A stretch of 64,000 nucleotides of DNA from Rubrivivax sp. (GTDB lineage: Bacteria > Pseudomonadota > Gammaproteobacteria > Burkholderiales > Burkholderiaceae_C), in the NCBI GenBank assembly GCA_016719535.1, contig JADJYX010000017.1, positions 240,417 to 304,416 on the forward strand, written 5' to 3'. Made by a program: the position numbers and the translations under genes. This document shows positions 44,969 to 57,445 of the stretch, in pieces; the stretch's first letter is position 1, and each line of letters starts with the position of its first letter. The notes beneath the pieces were generated by a model, which saw only the letters and a list, made by a program, of their open reading frames with translations, was not told where the DNA came from and did no database searches.

Positions 44969-46399
44969 TCAGAAGTTCAGCGTGCGCTTGTCGACCGCGA
45001 GCGCGGCCTCCTTGGTGGCCTCGCTCAGCGACGGGTGCGCGTGGCAGATGCGCGCGATGTCCTCGCTGCTGGCCTTGAACTCCATCGCCACCACGGCCTC
45101 GGCGATCAGCTCGCTGGCCATGGGCCCGACGATGTGCACGCCCAGGATCTCGTCGGTCTTCGCATCGGCCAGAAACTTCACCATGCCGGTGGTGTCGCCC
45201 AGCGCCCGCGCGCGCCCGTTGGCCAGGAAGGGGAAGGTGCCGGCCCTGTAGGCGCGTCCTGAGGCCTTCAGCGCCTGCTCGGTCTGGCCCACCCACGCGA
45301 TCTCGGGGCTGGTGTAGATCACCCAGGGGATGGTGTTGAAGTTGACATGCCCATGCTGGCCGGCGATGCGCTCGGCCACCGCCACGCCTTCTTCCTCGGC
45401 CTTGTGCGCCAGCATCGGGCCGCGCACCACGTCACCCACTGCCCATACACCGGGCAGGTTGGTACGGCACTCGGCATCCACCACGATGGCGCCGCGCTCG
45501 TCGAGCTGCAGGCCCACGGCCTCGGCGTTCAGGCCGGTGGTGTTGGGCACGCGGCCGATGGAGACGATGAGCTTGTCGACCTCGAGCACCTGCGCCTCGC
45601 CCTTGGCGCTGGTGTAGGCCACGCTGACGCCCTTCTTGCCCACCTTCACCGCGCCGACCTTGACGCCGAATTCGATCTTCAGGCCCTGCCGGGTGAAGGC
45701 CTTGAGCGCCTCCTTGGCGATCTGCTCGTCGGCCGCGGCCAGGAAGCCCGGCATCGCCTCCAGCACGGTGACTTCCGCGCCCAGGCGTCGCCATACCGAG
45801 CCCATCTCCAGGCCGATGACACCCGAGCCGATGAGGCCCAGCTTCTTCGGCACCGCGCCGATGCGCAGGGCGCCGTCGTTGCTGAGAATGGCGTCCTCGT
45901 CGAAAGGCGCGCCGGGCAAGGGCCGCGCATTCGAGCCGGTGGCGACGATGACGTGCTTGCCCACCAGCGATTCGCTGGCGGCGCCGGCGACGGCGACCTC
46001 GTAGCCACCGTCCACCGCCTTCACGAACGATCCGCGGCCGTGGAAGAACGTGACCTTGTTCTTCTTGAAAAGGTAGAGGATGCCGTCGTTGTTCTGCTTC
46101 ACGACGGCGTCCTTGCGGGCCACCATCTTCTTGACGTCGATGGACAGGTCCTTCAGGCCGATGCCGTGGTCGGCAAAGTGATGCCCGGCGTGCTCGTAGT
46201 GCTCGCTGGACTGCAGCAGCGCCTTGCTCGGGATGCAGCCGACGTTGGTGCAGGTGCCGCCCGGTGCCGGGCCGCCCGAGGCGTTCTTCCACTCGTCGAT
46301 GCAGGCGACGCTAAAGCCCAGCTGCGCGGCGCGAATGGCGCCGATGTAGCCGCCGGGGCCGCCGCCGATGACGACGACGTCGAATTGCTTTGCGCTCAT
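44969..46399 (-). CDS. lpdA: Dihydrolipoamide dehydrogenase (E3)
   Basis: 476 residues. FAD Rossmann motif IGGGPGGYIGA near the N-terminus, redox-active disulphide Cys50/Cys55 in GGTCTNVGCIPSK, NAD-binding region GLIGSGVIGLEMGSVW and the C-terminal His-Glu pair in HAHPSLSEA. Reoxidises lipoyl groups of 2-oxoglutarate dehydrogenase. It lies 10 nt after odhB in an odhA-odhB-lpdA order. Confidence 0.97.
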   Translation of the reverse strand: MSAKQFDVVVIGGGPGGYIGAIRAAQLGFSVACIDEWKNASGGPAPGGTCTNVGCIPSKALLQSSEHYEHAGHHFADHGIGLKDLSIDVKKMVARKDAVVKQNNDGILYLFKKNKVTFFHGRGSFVKAVDGGYEVAVAGAASESLVGKHVIVATGSNARPLPGAPFDEDAILSNDGALRIGAVPKKLGLIGSGVIGLEMGSVWRRLGAEVTVLEAMPGFLAAADEQIAKEALKAFTRQGLKIEFGVKVGAVKVGKKGVSVAYTSAKGEAQVLEVDKLIVSIGRVPNTTGLNAEAVGLQLDERGAIVVDAECRTNLPGVWAVGDVVRGPMLAHKAEEEGVAVAERIAGQHGHVNFNTIPWVIYTSPEIAWVGQTEQALKASGRAYRAGTFPFLANGRARALGDTTGMVKFLADAKTDEILGVHIVGPMASELIAEAVVAMEFKASSEDIARICHAHPSLSEATKEAALAVDKRTLNF

Positions 46400-46409
46400 C
46401 GTCTCGTCC

Positions 46410-47696
<1,287 letters not shown>

Positions 47697-47770
47697 GATG
47701 TGTTCTTGCGTAGGAGGTGACGTCACCCAGCGGCCGCCGCGGAGCCGGCTCTGTCGAGCCGCTGGCTCGG

Positions 47771-47823
47771 CCCCTCGAGGGGTTGAGCCCGGGCGCGAAT
47801 CGTCCGGTTGACGATCCGCGCCC
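47771..47823. other. Palindromes in the odhA-odhB spacer
   Basis: A perfect 12-bp palindrome CCCCTCGAGGGG (47771-47782) and a hairpin GGGCGCGaATCGTC / GACGATcCGCGCCC (47791-47823, one mismatched pair, loop CGGTT) lie in the 181-nt gap. No U-run follows, so they look more like mRNA-stabilising or processing stems, or a short dispersed intergenic repeat, than an intrinsic terminator. Confidence 0.5.
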
Positions 47824-47877
47824 GGCGAAGGGCGGGGCTACCGGCCCCGCGTGGCCGAAGGCGCTTCGGGGGGAGTC

Positions 47878-50736
<2,859 letters not shown>

Positions 50737-50753
50737 CTCTCGCTCACCTTTCG

Positions 50754-50768
50754 CCCCGGTTTCCGGGG
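50754..50768 (-). promoter_or_regulatory. GC stem-loop in the odhA leader
   Basis: CCCCGG-TTT-CCGGGG on the plus strand folds equally on the odhA mRNA, ending about 17 nt before the ATG and just outside the ribosome-binding window. It may influence translation of odhA. The wider spacer 50737-50996 holds no other feature I can support; the only -10-like string on the minus strand lacks a partner. Confidence 0.4.
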
Positions 50769-50996
50769 TTTCGATGGGTTGCTACACCTTCCGCGACCCC
50801 GGCTTCACCGGGCTGGCGGACAAGCGATCCGCCTTGCTGTTGTCTCGCAAGTTCAGCAAGGGGACGGGGAAGGACCGTGACTTCCGAAGGGCGCGACTCT
50901 AACACCGGCGCTTGCAGCCCTCCAGCGCCAATTGGACACCCGCTGACCTTCTGTTTTGCTGACAAACCCCGGCCGTCTGGCACCAGCATCGTCGGC

Positions 50997-51320
50997 ATGA
51001 GCGCACGCGTCATCCTGCTGCGGCCCGGGGCACCGGCCAAGCCCGTGGCCGGGCAGCCCTGCAACGGTTGCGGCGTGTGCTGCACGGCACAACCCTGCCC
51101 GCTGGGGCAGTGGCTGTCGCGCCGCCGCCACGGCGAATGCCGGGTCCTGGGCTGGGACGTGGCGACGCAGCGCTACCGCTGCGGCCAGCTGGAGGACCCG
51201 CAGCGCTGGCTGCGCTGGCTGCGCTGGCTGCCGGCACCGCTGGCCCGAGGGCTGGCGCGCCGGTGGATCGCCGCCGGCCGCGGCTGCGACAGCGATTACG
51301 AAGCCGGCCTGCCCGGCTGA
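50997..51320 (+). CDS. Small CxxCxxCC protein (YkgJ/UPF0153-like)
   Basis: 107 residues from ATG 50997. The motif PCNGCGVCC (Cys22, 25, 28, 29) matches the zinc- or iron-binding CxxCxxCC family (YkgJ); a further pair of cysteines (C46-like and C60-like region, GECRVLGW and YRCGQ) and a C-terminal CDSDYEAG resemble family members. Function is unknown. It is transcribed divergently from odhA. Earlier in-frame codons from 50877 overlap the spacer and are not supported. Confidence 0.8.
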   Translation: MSARVILLRPGAPAKPVAGQPCNGCGVCCTAQPCPLGQWLSRRRHGECRVLGWDVATQRYRCGQLEDPQRWLRWLRWLPAPLARGLARRWIAAGRGCDSDYEAGLPG

Positions 51321-51343
51321 CGGCCGGGATTGGCCGGCCGCCT

Positions 51344-52312
51344 TCAGGCGCCGAGCAGCCGCGCACGCGCGGCGGCGTATTCGCGCTTCAGACGCGCCAC
51401 CAGCTCGGCCGCCGGCACCACCGCCTTGACGGCGCCGATGCCCTGGCCGCAGCCCCAGATGTCCTTCCAGGCCTTGCTCTTGTCGCCGCCGAAATTCATC
51501 GTGCTGGGGTCGCTTTCCGGCAGCTTGTCCGGGTCGAGGCCGGCATTGCGGACGCTGGGCTTGAGGTAATTGCCGTGCACGCCGGTGAACAGGCTGGAAT
51601 AGACGATGTCGTCGCTGCTGCTGTCGACGATGCACTGCTTGTAGGATTCGACGGCGCGCGCCTCCTCGGTGGCGATGAAGGCCGAGCCGATGTAGGCAAA
51701 GTCGGCGCCCATGGCCTGCGCGGCCAGCACCGCGTCGCCGGTGGCGATGGCGCCCGACAGCGCCAGCGGGCCGTCGAACCACTCGCGGATCTCGGCCACC
51801 AGCGCGAACGGGCTCTTCACGCCGGCGTGGCCGCCGGCACCCGCGGCCACGGCCACCAGGCCGTCGGCGCCCTTCTCGATCGCCTTCTTCGCGAAGGTGT
51901 TGTTGATGATGTCGTGCAGCACCACGCCGCCCCAGCCGTGCACGGCATCGTTGATGTCGGTGCGTGCGCCCAGGCTGGTGATGACGATCGGCACCTTGTA
52001 TTTGGCGCAGACCTGCATGTCGTGCTCGAGGCGGTCGTTGGTCTTGTGCACGATCTGGTTGATGGCGAACGGCGCCGCCGGCTGACCGGGGTGGTCGCGG
52101 TTCCAGGCCGCCAGGCCCTCGGTGATCTCGTGCAGCCATTCGTCGAGCTGCGAGGCCGGGCGCGCATTGAGCGCCGGCATCGAACCGACGACGCCGGCCG
52201 TGCACTGCGCGATCACGAGCTTGGGGTTGCTGATGATGAACAGCGGCGAGCCGATGATCGGCAGCGGCAGGTTCTGCAGCACGGGCGGCAGTTTGGACAG
52301 CGAGCGGGACAT
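51344..52312 (-). CDS. Nitronate monooxygenase / 2-nitropropane dioxygenase-like flavoprotein
   Basis: 322 residues, FMN-dependent TIM-barrel enzyme. PIIGSPLFIISNPKLVIAQCTAGVVGS is the N-terminal phosphate-binding-like region; GAGGHAG (around 160) and LALSGAIATGDAVLAAQAMGADFAYIGS are diagnostic. Bacterial members oxidise propionate-3-nitronate or act as enoyl reductase-like enzymes. Its start overlaps the acyl-CoA dehydrogenase stop by 1 nt (TGATG), which suggests a role tied to acyl-CoA breakdown rather than nitroalkanes. Substrate unproven. Confidence 0.9.
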   Translation of the reverse strand: MSRSLSKLPPVLQNLPLPIIGSPLFIISNPKLVIAQCTAGVVGSMPALNARPASQLDEWLHEITEGLAAWNRDHPGQPAAPFAINQIVHKTNDRLEHDMQVCAKYKVPIVITSLGARTDINDAVHGWGGVVLHDIINNTFAKKAIEKGADGLVAVAAGAGGHAGVKSPFALVAEIREWFDGPLALSGAIATGDAVLAAQAMGADFAYIGSAFIATEEARAVESYKQCIVDSSSDDIVYSSLFTGVHGNYLKPSVRNAGLDPDKLPESDPSTMNFGGDKSKAWKDIWGCGQGIGAVKAVVPAAELVARLKREYAAARARLLGA

Positions 52313-54087
52313 CAGAAGGCCTCCAGGGCAAGGGCGGTGACGGCCTCGGCGCCGTCGACGATGCTGTCGCGCAGACCCGGTGCCTTGGTGAGGATGTGAT
52401 CGGCGTAGAAGCGGCAGGTGGCGATCTTGGCCTGCATGAAGGCGGCGTCGACGCCTTCGGCCAGACGGTCTTCGGCGGCCATCAGCGCACGCGCCATCTG
52501 CCAGCCGGCGACCACGGTGCCGGCCAGCATCAGGTAGGGCACGCTGCCGGCATAGCTGGCGTTGGGGCTGGCCTTGGCCGCGCCGGCGATGAAGTCCACC
52601 GCGTCGACGAAGGCCTGGCGGCCGGCGGTGAGGCGCCTGGCCATCGCCTGACAGGCAGCGCTGGGGCGGGCCTTCAGCGCCGCCTCGGTGCGCTCGATCT
52701 GCGCCGCGATGGCGCGCGCGCCCTGGCCGCCGTCGCGCGCCGTCTTGCGGCCCACCAGGTCGTTGGCCTGGATCGCGGTCGTGCCTTCGTAGATGGTCAG
52801 GATCTTGGCATCGCGCAGGTATTGCGCGGCGCCGGTTTCCTCGATGAAGCCCATGCCGCCGTGCACCTGCACGCCCAGGCTGGCCACGTCCAGGCTCATC
52901 TCGGTCGACAGGCCCTTCACCAGCGGCACCAGGAATTCGTAGAAGGCCTGGTTCTGCTGGCGCACCTCGTTATCGGCGTGGGCGTGCGCGGCGTCGTAGG
53001 CCGATGCCGCCACCAGGGCCATCGCACGGCAGCCCTCGGTATAGGCCCGCATCGTCATCAGCATGCGGCGCACGTCGGGGTGGTGGATGATCGGAGCGGC
53101 CTTCGGCAACGAGCCGTCCACGGGGCGGCTCTGCACACGGTCGCGCGCATAGCCCACCGCCTTCTGGTAGGCGCGCTCGGCCAGGCCGATGCCCTGCACG
53201 CCGACGGCGAACCGTGCCGCGTTCATCATGATGAACATATATTCGAGGCCGCGGTTCTCCTGGCCGACGAGGTAAGCCACCGCGCCGCCGTGGTCACCAT
53301 ACTGCAGCACCGCGGTCGGGCTGGCCTTGATGCCCAGCTTGTGCTCGATGCTGACGCAGTGCACGTCGTTGCGCGTGCCGTCGGGCATGAACTTCGGCGC
53401 GATGAACAGCGAGATGCCCTTCACGCCCTCGGGCGCGCCGCTCACGCGCGCCAGCACCAGGTGGACGATGTTGCCCGCCATGTCGTGCTCGCCGTAGGTG
53501 ATGTAGATCTTGGTGCCGAACAGCTTGTAGCTGCCGTCGGGCTGCGGCTCGGCGCGCGTGCGCACGAGCGACAGGTCGGAGCCTGCGTGCGGCTCGGTCA
53601 GGTTCATGGTGCCGGTGCAGCTGCCGTCGATCATGGACGGGATGTAGGTCTGCTTCTGCTCGTCGCTGCCGGCCGTCAGCAACGCCTCGATGGCGCCGTC
53701 GGTGAGCAACGGGCACAGGGCGAAGCTGAGGTTGGCGCCCTGCACGATCTCGATGCAGGCGGCGTGGATCAGCTTGGGCAGGCCCTGGCCACCGTAGGCG
53801 GTCGGGTGCTGCAGGCCCTGCCAGCCACCGTCGGCAAACTGGCGGAAAGCCTCCTTGAAGCCCGGTGTCGTCGTCACCTTGCCATCGTGGAACGACGACG
53901 GGTATTTGTCGCCCTCCCAGTTCAGCGGCGCCACCACACCTTCGTTGAAGCGGGCGCACTCCTCGAGCACGGCGGCAGCGGTGTCATAGCCGGCGTCTTC
54001 GTGGCCCGGCAGACGCGCCACCGCGTCGATGTCGGCCAGTTCCTTCATCACGAACAGCAGGTCCTTCACGGGGGCTCGATAGCTCAT
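52312..54087 (-). CDS. Acyl-CoA dehydrogenase, long (DmdC-like) form
   Basis: 591 residues, longer than classical acyl-CoA dehydrogenases (about 380) and like the three-domain family that includes 3-methylmercaptopropionyl-CoA dehydrogenase. The flavin/substrate loop TMNLTEPHAGSDLS and the catalytic-base region ILTIYEGTTAIQANDL are intact. C-terminal extra domain about 470-591. Electrons would pass to ETF, whose genes lie next upstream but are frameshifted here. A terminator sits between them, so this gene needs its own promoter. Confidence 0.92.
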   Translation of the reverse strand: MSYRAPVKDLLFVMKELADIDAVARLPGHEDAGYDTAAAVLEECARFNEGVVAPLNWEGDKYPSSFHDGKVTTTPGFKEAFRQFADGGWQGLQHPTAYGGQGLPKLIHAACIEIVQGANLSFALCPLLTDGAIEALLTAGSDEQKQTYIPSMIDGSCTGTMNLTEPHAGSDLSLVRTRAEPQPDGSYKLFGTKIYITYGEHDMAGNIVHLVLARVSGAPEGVKGISLFIAPKFMPDGTRNDVHCVSIEHKLGIKASPTAVLQYGDHGGAVAYLVGQENRGLEYMFIMMNAARFAVGVQGIGLAERAYQKAVGYARDRVQSRPVDGSLPKAAPIIHHPDVRRMLMTMRAYTEGCRAMALVAASAYDAAHAHADNEVRQQNQAFYEFLVPLVKGLSTEMSLDVASLGVQVHGGMGFIEETGAAQYLRDAKILTIYEGTTAIQANDLVGRKTARDGGQGARAIAAQIERTEAALKARPSAACQAMARRLTAGRQAFVDAVDFIAGAAKASPNASYAGSVPYLMLAGTVVAGWQMARALMAAEDRLAEGVDAAFMQAKIATCRFYADHILTKAPGLRDSIVDGAEAVTALALEAF

Positions 54088-54107
54088 GGGTCGTGTCCTT
54101 CGGGTGG

Positions 54108-54136
54108 AAAAAAGGGCGCCCGTCCGGGGCGCCCTT
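54108..54136 (-). terminator. Rho-independent terminator after etfA
   Basis: On the minus strand AAGGGCGCCC pairs perfectly with GGGCGCCCTT around a five-base loop and is followed by a run of T residues (the six A of 54108-54113). This is the best intrinsic terminator in the window and ends the etfB-etfA transcript. Confidence 0.85.
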
Positions 54137-54167
54137 GCAAGCGTGGCGGGTCAGCGCATGCGCCGCA

Positions 54168-55100
54168 TCAGAGGCTGGCCACCAGCTCCGGCACCGCCGT
54201 GAACAGGTCGGCCTCCAGCCCGTAGTCGGCGACGCTGAAGATCGGCGCCTCGGGGTCCTTGTTGATGGCCACGATGACCTTGGAGTCCTTCATGCCCGCC
54301 AGGTGCTGGATGGCGCCGCTGATGCCGGCGGCGATATACAGCTGCGGCGCGACGATCTTGCCCGTCTGCCCGACCTGCCAGTCGTTGGGCGCATAGCCGG
54401 CATCGACCGCGGCGCGGCTGGCGCCCAGTGCAGCACCGAGCTTGTCGGCCAGCGGCGTGAGCACCTGGCTGAATTTGTCGCTGCTGCCCAGGCGCGGCCG
54501 CCGCTGACGATGACCTTGGCGGCGGTCAGTTCGGGGCGGTCGCTCTTGGCGATCTCGCTGCCCAGGAAGCGGCTCAGCCCGCTGTCGGCGACGGCGCCCA
54601 GGCTTTCGACCGGCGCGCTGCCACCGCTGGCCGCCGCGGCGTCGAAGCCGGTGGTGCGCACGGTGATGACCTTGATGGCGTCCAGGCTCTGCACGGTGGC
54701 CATCGCATTGCCGGCGTAGATGGGCCGCTCGAAGGTGTCGGCGCTGATGACCCGGGTGGCGTCGCTGATCTGCGCCACGTCCAGCAGCGCGGCCACGCGC
54801 GGGGCCACGTTCTTGCCGGCGGCGGTGGCCGGGAACAGCAGGTGGCTGTAGCCCTGGGCGATGGCGACGACCTGGGCGGCGACATTCTCGGCCAGGCCAT
54901 GGTCCAGGCCGGGGGCGTCGGCATGCAGCACCTTGGCCACGCCGGCGATGCCGGCGCCAGCCTGCGCGGCGGCAGCGGCATTCGCGCCGGCCACCAGCAG
55001 GTGCACGTCGCCGCCGCAGGCGATGGCCGCGGTGACGGTATTCAGGGGTCGCGCCCTTGATGGACGCGTTGTCGTGTTCGGCAATGACCAGGGCTGCCAT
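54168..55100 (-). pseudogene. etfA: Electron transfer flavoprotein alpha subunit, two frameshifts
   Basis: The 311-codon span has the normal EtfA length, but the family sequence switches frame twice. MAALVIAEHDNASIKGA is in the first frame; LNTVTAAIACGGDVHLLVAG through KVIVSGGR is in another; GLGSSDKFSQ through the FAD-domain GQTGKIVAPQLYIAAGISGAIQH is back in the first. The first shift fits one extra base in the gggg at 55045-55048, the second one missing base near 54491-54494. About 184 residues are out of frame. EtfAB carries electrons from acyl-CoA dehydrogenases to the quinone pool. Both indels are in G/C-rich runs and could be sequencing errors. Confidence 0.85.
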
Positions 55101-55104
55101 CAGA

Positions 55105-55848
55105 TCACCTTCGCTTCGTTCTTGAGCTTCGCCACGAGCGTGGCGACATCGGGCACCTTGACGCCGGCGCCGCGCTTCGGGGTTCGACGACCTTGAGCGT
55201 CTTGATGCGCGGGGCCACGTCCACGCCCAGCTCGGCCGGCTTGACGATGTCGAGCGTCTTCTTCTTGGCCTTCATGATGTTGGGCAGCGTGACGTAGCGC
55301 GGTTCGTTCAGGCGCAGGTCGGTGGTGACGATGGCCGGCAGCTTGACTTCGAGCCGCTCCAGGCCACCGTCGACTTCGCGCGTGATGACGGCCTTGCCGT
55401 CGGCCACTTCGACCTTGCTGGCAAAGGTGGCCTGCGGCAGGCCGGCCAGCGCGGCCAGCATCTGGCCGGTCTGGTTGCAGTCGTCGTCGATGGCCTGCTT
55501 GCCCAGGATCACCAGGCCGGGCTGTTCCTTGTCGACCAGCGCCTTGAGCAGCTTGGCCACGGCCAGCGGCTGCAACTCGTCGGCGCATTCCACCAGGATG
55601 GCGCGGTCGGCGCCGATGGCCATCGCGGTGCGCAGCGTCTCCTGGCAGGCCGTGGGGCCGCACGAGACGGCGATGACCTCGGTGGCCACGCCCTTTTCCT
55701 TCAGCCGCACCGCCTCCTCGACGGCAATCTCGTCGAAGGGGTTCATGCTCATCTTGACGTTGGCCAGATCGACCCCGGTGCCGTCGGACTTCACGCGCAC
55801 CTTCACGTTGTAGTCGACGACACGCTTCACGGGGACCAGTACCTTCAT
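55105..55848 (-). CDS. etfB: Electron transfer flavoprotein beta subunit, frameshifted C-terminus
   Basis: 247 residues as written. It begins MKVLVPVKRVVDYNVKVRV and contains NPFDEIAVEEAVRLKEKG and the EtfB signature LPAIVTTDLRLNEPRY. After KVVEP (about residue 223) the frame departs from the family; the expected PKRGAGVKVPDVATLVAK reads in another frame and would end at 55100, overlapping the etfA start as TGATG. One C appears to be missing from the run at 55179-55182. Only the last 24 residues are altered, so partial function is possible. It is first in the etfBA operon. Confidence 0.88.
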   Translation of the reverse strand: MKVLVPVKRVVDYNVKVRVKSDGTGVDLANVKMSMNPFDEIAVEEAVRLKEKGVATEVIAVSCGPTACQETLRTAMAIGADRAILVECADELQPLAVAKLLKALVDKEQPGLVILGKQAIDDDCNQTGQMLAALAGLPQATFASKVEVADGKAVITREVDGGLERLEVKLPAIVTTDLRLNEPRYVTLPNIMKAKKKTLDIVKPAELGVDVAPRIKTLKVVEPRSAAPASRCPMSPRSWRSSRTKRR

Positions 55849-55868
55849 GGGGCGCGACTCCAGGTTGA

Positions 55869-55884
55869 TTGACGTTGACGTTAA
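55869..55884. promoter_or_regulatory. TTGACGT-TG-ACGTTAA palindrome upstream of etfB
   Basis: Two half sites TTGACGT and ACGTTAA form a near-perfect 16-bp palindrome 21 nt before the etfB start. TTxACGT-type palindromes are described for MerR-family regulators (LiuR) of branched-chain amino acid and acyl-CoA catabolism in proteobacteria; I recall this from family knowledge and cannot check it here. A minus-strand TAGAAT (55892-55897) just upstream could be the -10 box, putting the site over the transcription start. Confidence 0.45.
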
Positions 55885-55946
55885 AGACGGAATTCTAGGG
55901 CCGCCCCTGCTCGCCGAAGGTCGACGAACAAAAACGAACGATCGTA

Positions 55947-57266
55947 CTATTTTGATTCTAACCCGGCCGCACGGATGCCCCGCGCCATGTCGATCGGCCG
56001 CAGCAGCACCAGGCCGCCGACGAAGAAGAGCGCCGTCGTCAGGATCGCCAGCCGATGGTTGCCGGCCGTCATCCAGGACACCACGCCGTAGGTCATCGGC
56101 CCCACCACGGCCGCCAGGCGCACCGCAAAGGTCCACAGCGCAAAAAACTCGGCGCGCCGGTCGGCGGGTGCCAGCAAACCTGCCATCGCGCGGCCGGCCG
56201 ACTGCGTCGACCCCATGCAGAGCCCGGCGATCACCGCCGCCAGCCAGAACAGCGGCGCCGAGGTCGCCAGATAGGCCAGGGCCACCATCACGATCCAGCC
56301 CAACAGTGCGAGGGACAGCGAGCGCCGGTGGCCCAGGCGGTCCTGCCAGTAGCCGAAGGCAAAGGCGCCGATGGCCGACGCGACATTGACCAGGAAGATC
56401 AGAAGCATCGTCTCGCTCTGCTTGAAACCCAGCACCTGCTCGGCATAGACCGCCGCCAGTGCGATGACGACCGTGATGCCCGCCTGGTAGCTCGCGCAGC
56501 AGGCCAGCAGCCAGGCGAAGTCCCTGCGCTGCCGGGCCTCGTGCCAGGTGTGCAGCAGACGGACCAGCGACGCCCGCAGGCCGGCGGCCTGAACGGCCTG
56601 GGGCTGCGCGCGCTCGCGCAGCAGCGCGAAGGTCGGCAGCGCTGCCAGCAGGTAGACCGCGGCGGTGATCAGCATCGTGACCGGCACGAAGTCCTGCGCC
56701 TTCTCGCCACGCGCCTGTGCCGACAGCACCCAGGCCAGGCTCAGGCCCAGCGTCAGCATGCCGCCGAAATAACCGAAGCTCCAGCCCCAGCCCGACACGG
56801 TACCCATGGCATCGCGCCGTGCGAGTTCGGGCAGGAAGGCTGCGATCAACGATTCGCCGACGGCATAGAACAGGTTGGACAGCACGACAGCGACGATGGC
56901 CAGCCAGAGATCGCCCGGCCCGGCAAGCGCGAGTGCCGCCGTGCCGCCCACGCAGCCGATCGTTGCCAGCACCAGCAGGCGCTTCTTGGCCGCGCGCAGA
57001 TCGGCATAGGCGCCGAGGGCGGGCATCAGCACCATCACCAGCGCGTTGGAAAAACCCAGCGCCGCTGTCCATGCAAAGGTCGCCCAGTCGGCATTGCCGG
57101 CCACCACACCGACGAAATAGGCGTTGAAGACCGCCGTCAGCACGACGGTCGTGTAGCCCGAATTGGCGAAGTCGTACATCGCCCAGGCCCAGACCTCGCG
57201 ACGCTTGACGCCGTCGTTCAGCAAAGGCGGCCGGGCGGGCGCTGCAGGGGCTTCGTAAACGGGCAT
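55947..57266 (-). CDS. MFS transporter, UMF1/Atg22-like
   Basis: 439 residues from ATG 57264-57266 with about twelve membrane segments. KRREVWAWAMYDFANSGYTTVVLTAVFNAYFV near the N-terminus is the hallmark of the UMF1 (Atg22-like) branch of the major facilitator superfamily; GYWQDRLGHRR and GSTQSAGRAMAGLLAPADRRAEFFALW are further conserved stretches. Members are proposed amino acid or small-molecule effluxers; substrate unknown. It is the last recognisable chromosomal gene before the mobile element. An in-frame codon at 57347 would extend it, but the extension lacks family features. Confidence 0.9.
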   Translation of the reverse strand: MPVYEAPAAPARPPLLNDGVKRREVWAWAMYDFANSGYTTVVLTAVFNAYFVGVVAGNADWATFAWTAALGFSNALVMVLMPALGAYADLRAAKKRLLVLATIGCVGGTAALALAGPGDLWLAIVAVVLSNLFYAVGESLIAAFLPELARRDAMGTVSGWGWSFGYFGGMLTLGLSLAWVLSAQARGEKAQDFVPVTMLITAAVYLLAALPTFALLRERAQPQAVQAAGLRASLVRLLHTWHEARQRRDFAWLLACCASYQAGITVVIALAAVYAEQVLGFKQSETMLLIFLVNVASAIGAFAFGYWQDRLGHRRSLSLALLGWIVMVALAYLATSAPLFWLAAVIAGLCMGSTQSAGRAMAGLLAPADRRAEFFALWTFAVRLAAVVGPMTYGVVSWMTAGNHRLAILTTALFFVGGLVLLRPIDMARGIRAAGLESK

Positions 57267-57445
57267 CTGGAGGCGAACTCGGTCGATGGCGGAGCGGGCA
57301 TTGAAGGATCGCCAGAAACCCTCATGAATGCTTGCTCTGGCTCCCATCAGTCCCGATGCGTTCCCCGGTTTGTTCCCCGGTTCGATGATCGGTGCCCCTC
57401 CCCGCTCCGGGTGGCAGGGTCACTGTAGCAGCGCCCTCGATCCCG
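57267..57445. other. Probable left boundary of the mobile element
   Basis: 179 bases between the transporter start and the last island gene. It contains GTTCCCCGGTT twice in tandem (57360-57370 and 57372-57382, 12-bp period) and the palindromic CCCCTCCCCGCTCCGGG region. It should hold the attachment-site junction, because gene content changes here. No tRNA fragment is recognisable, and the matching copy would lie beyond the right edge. Confidence 0.45.

Noticed and set aside
50840..50900. Minus-strand promoter with TTAGAG box for odhA
   Set aside because: Spacing to the only TTGGCG-like -35 is about 23 nt, too long for a sigma-70 promoter.
54290..55084. A separate 264-residue gene inside etfA
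   Set aside because: Its sequence is the missing middle of EtfA; it arises from two compensating indels, not from an extra gene.
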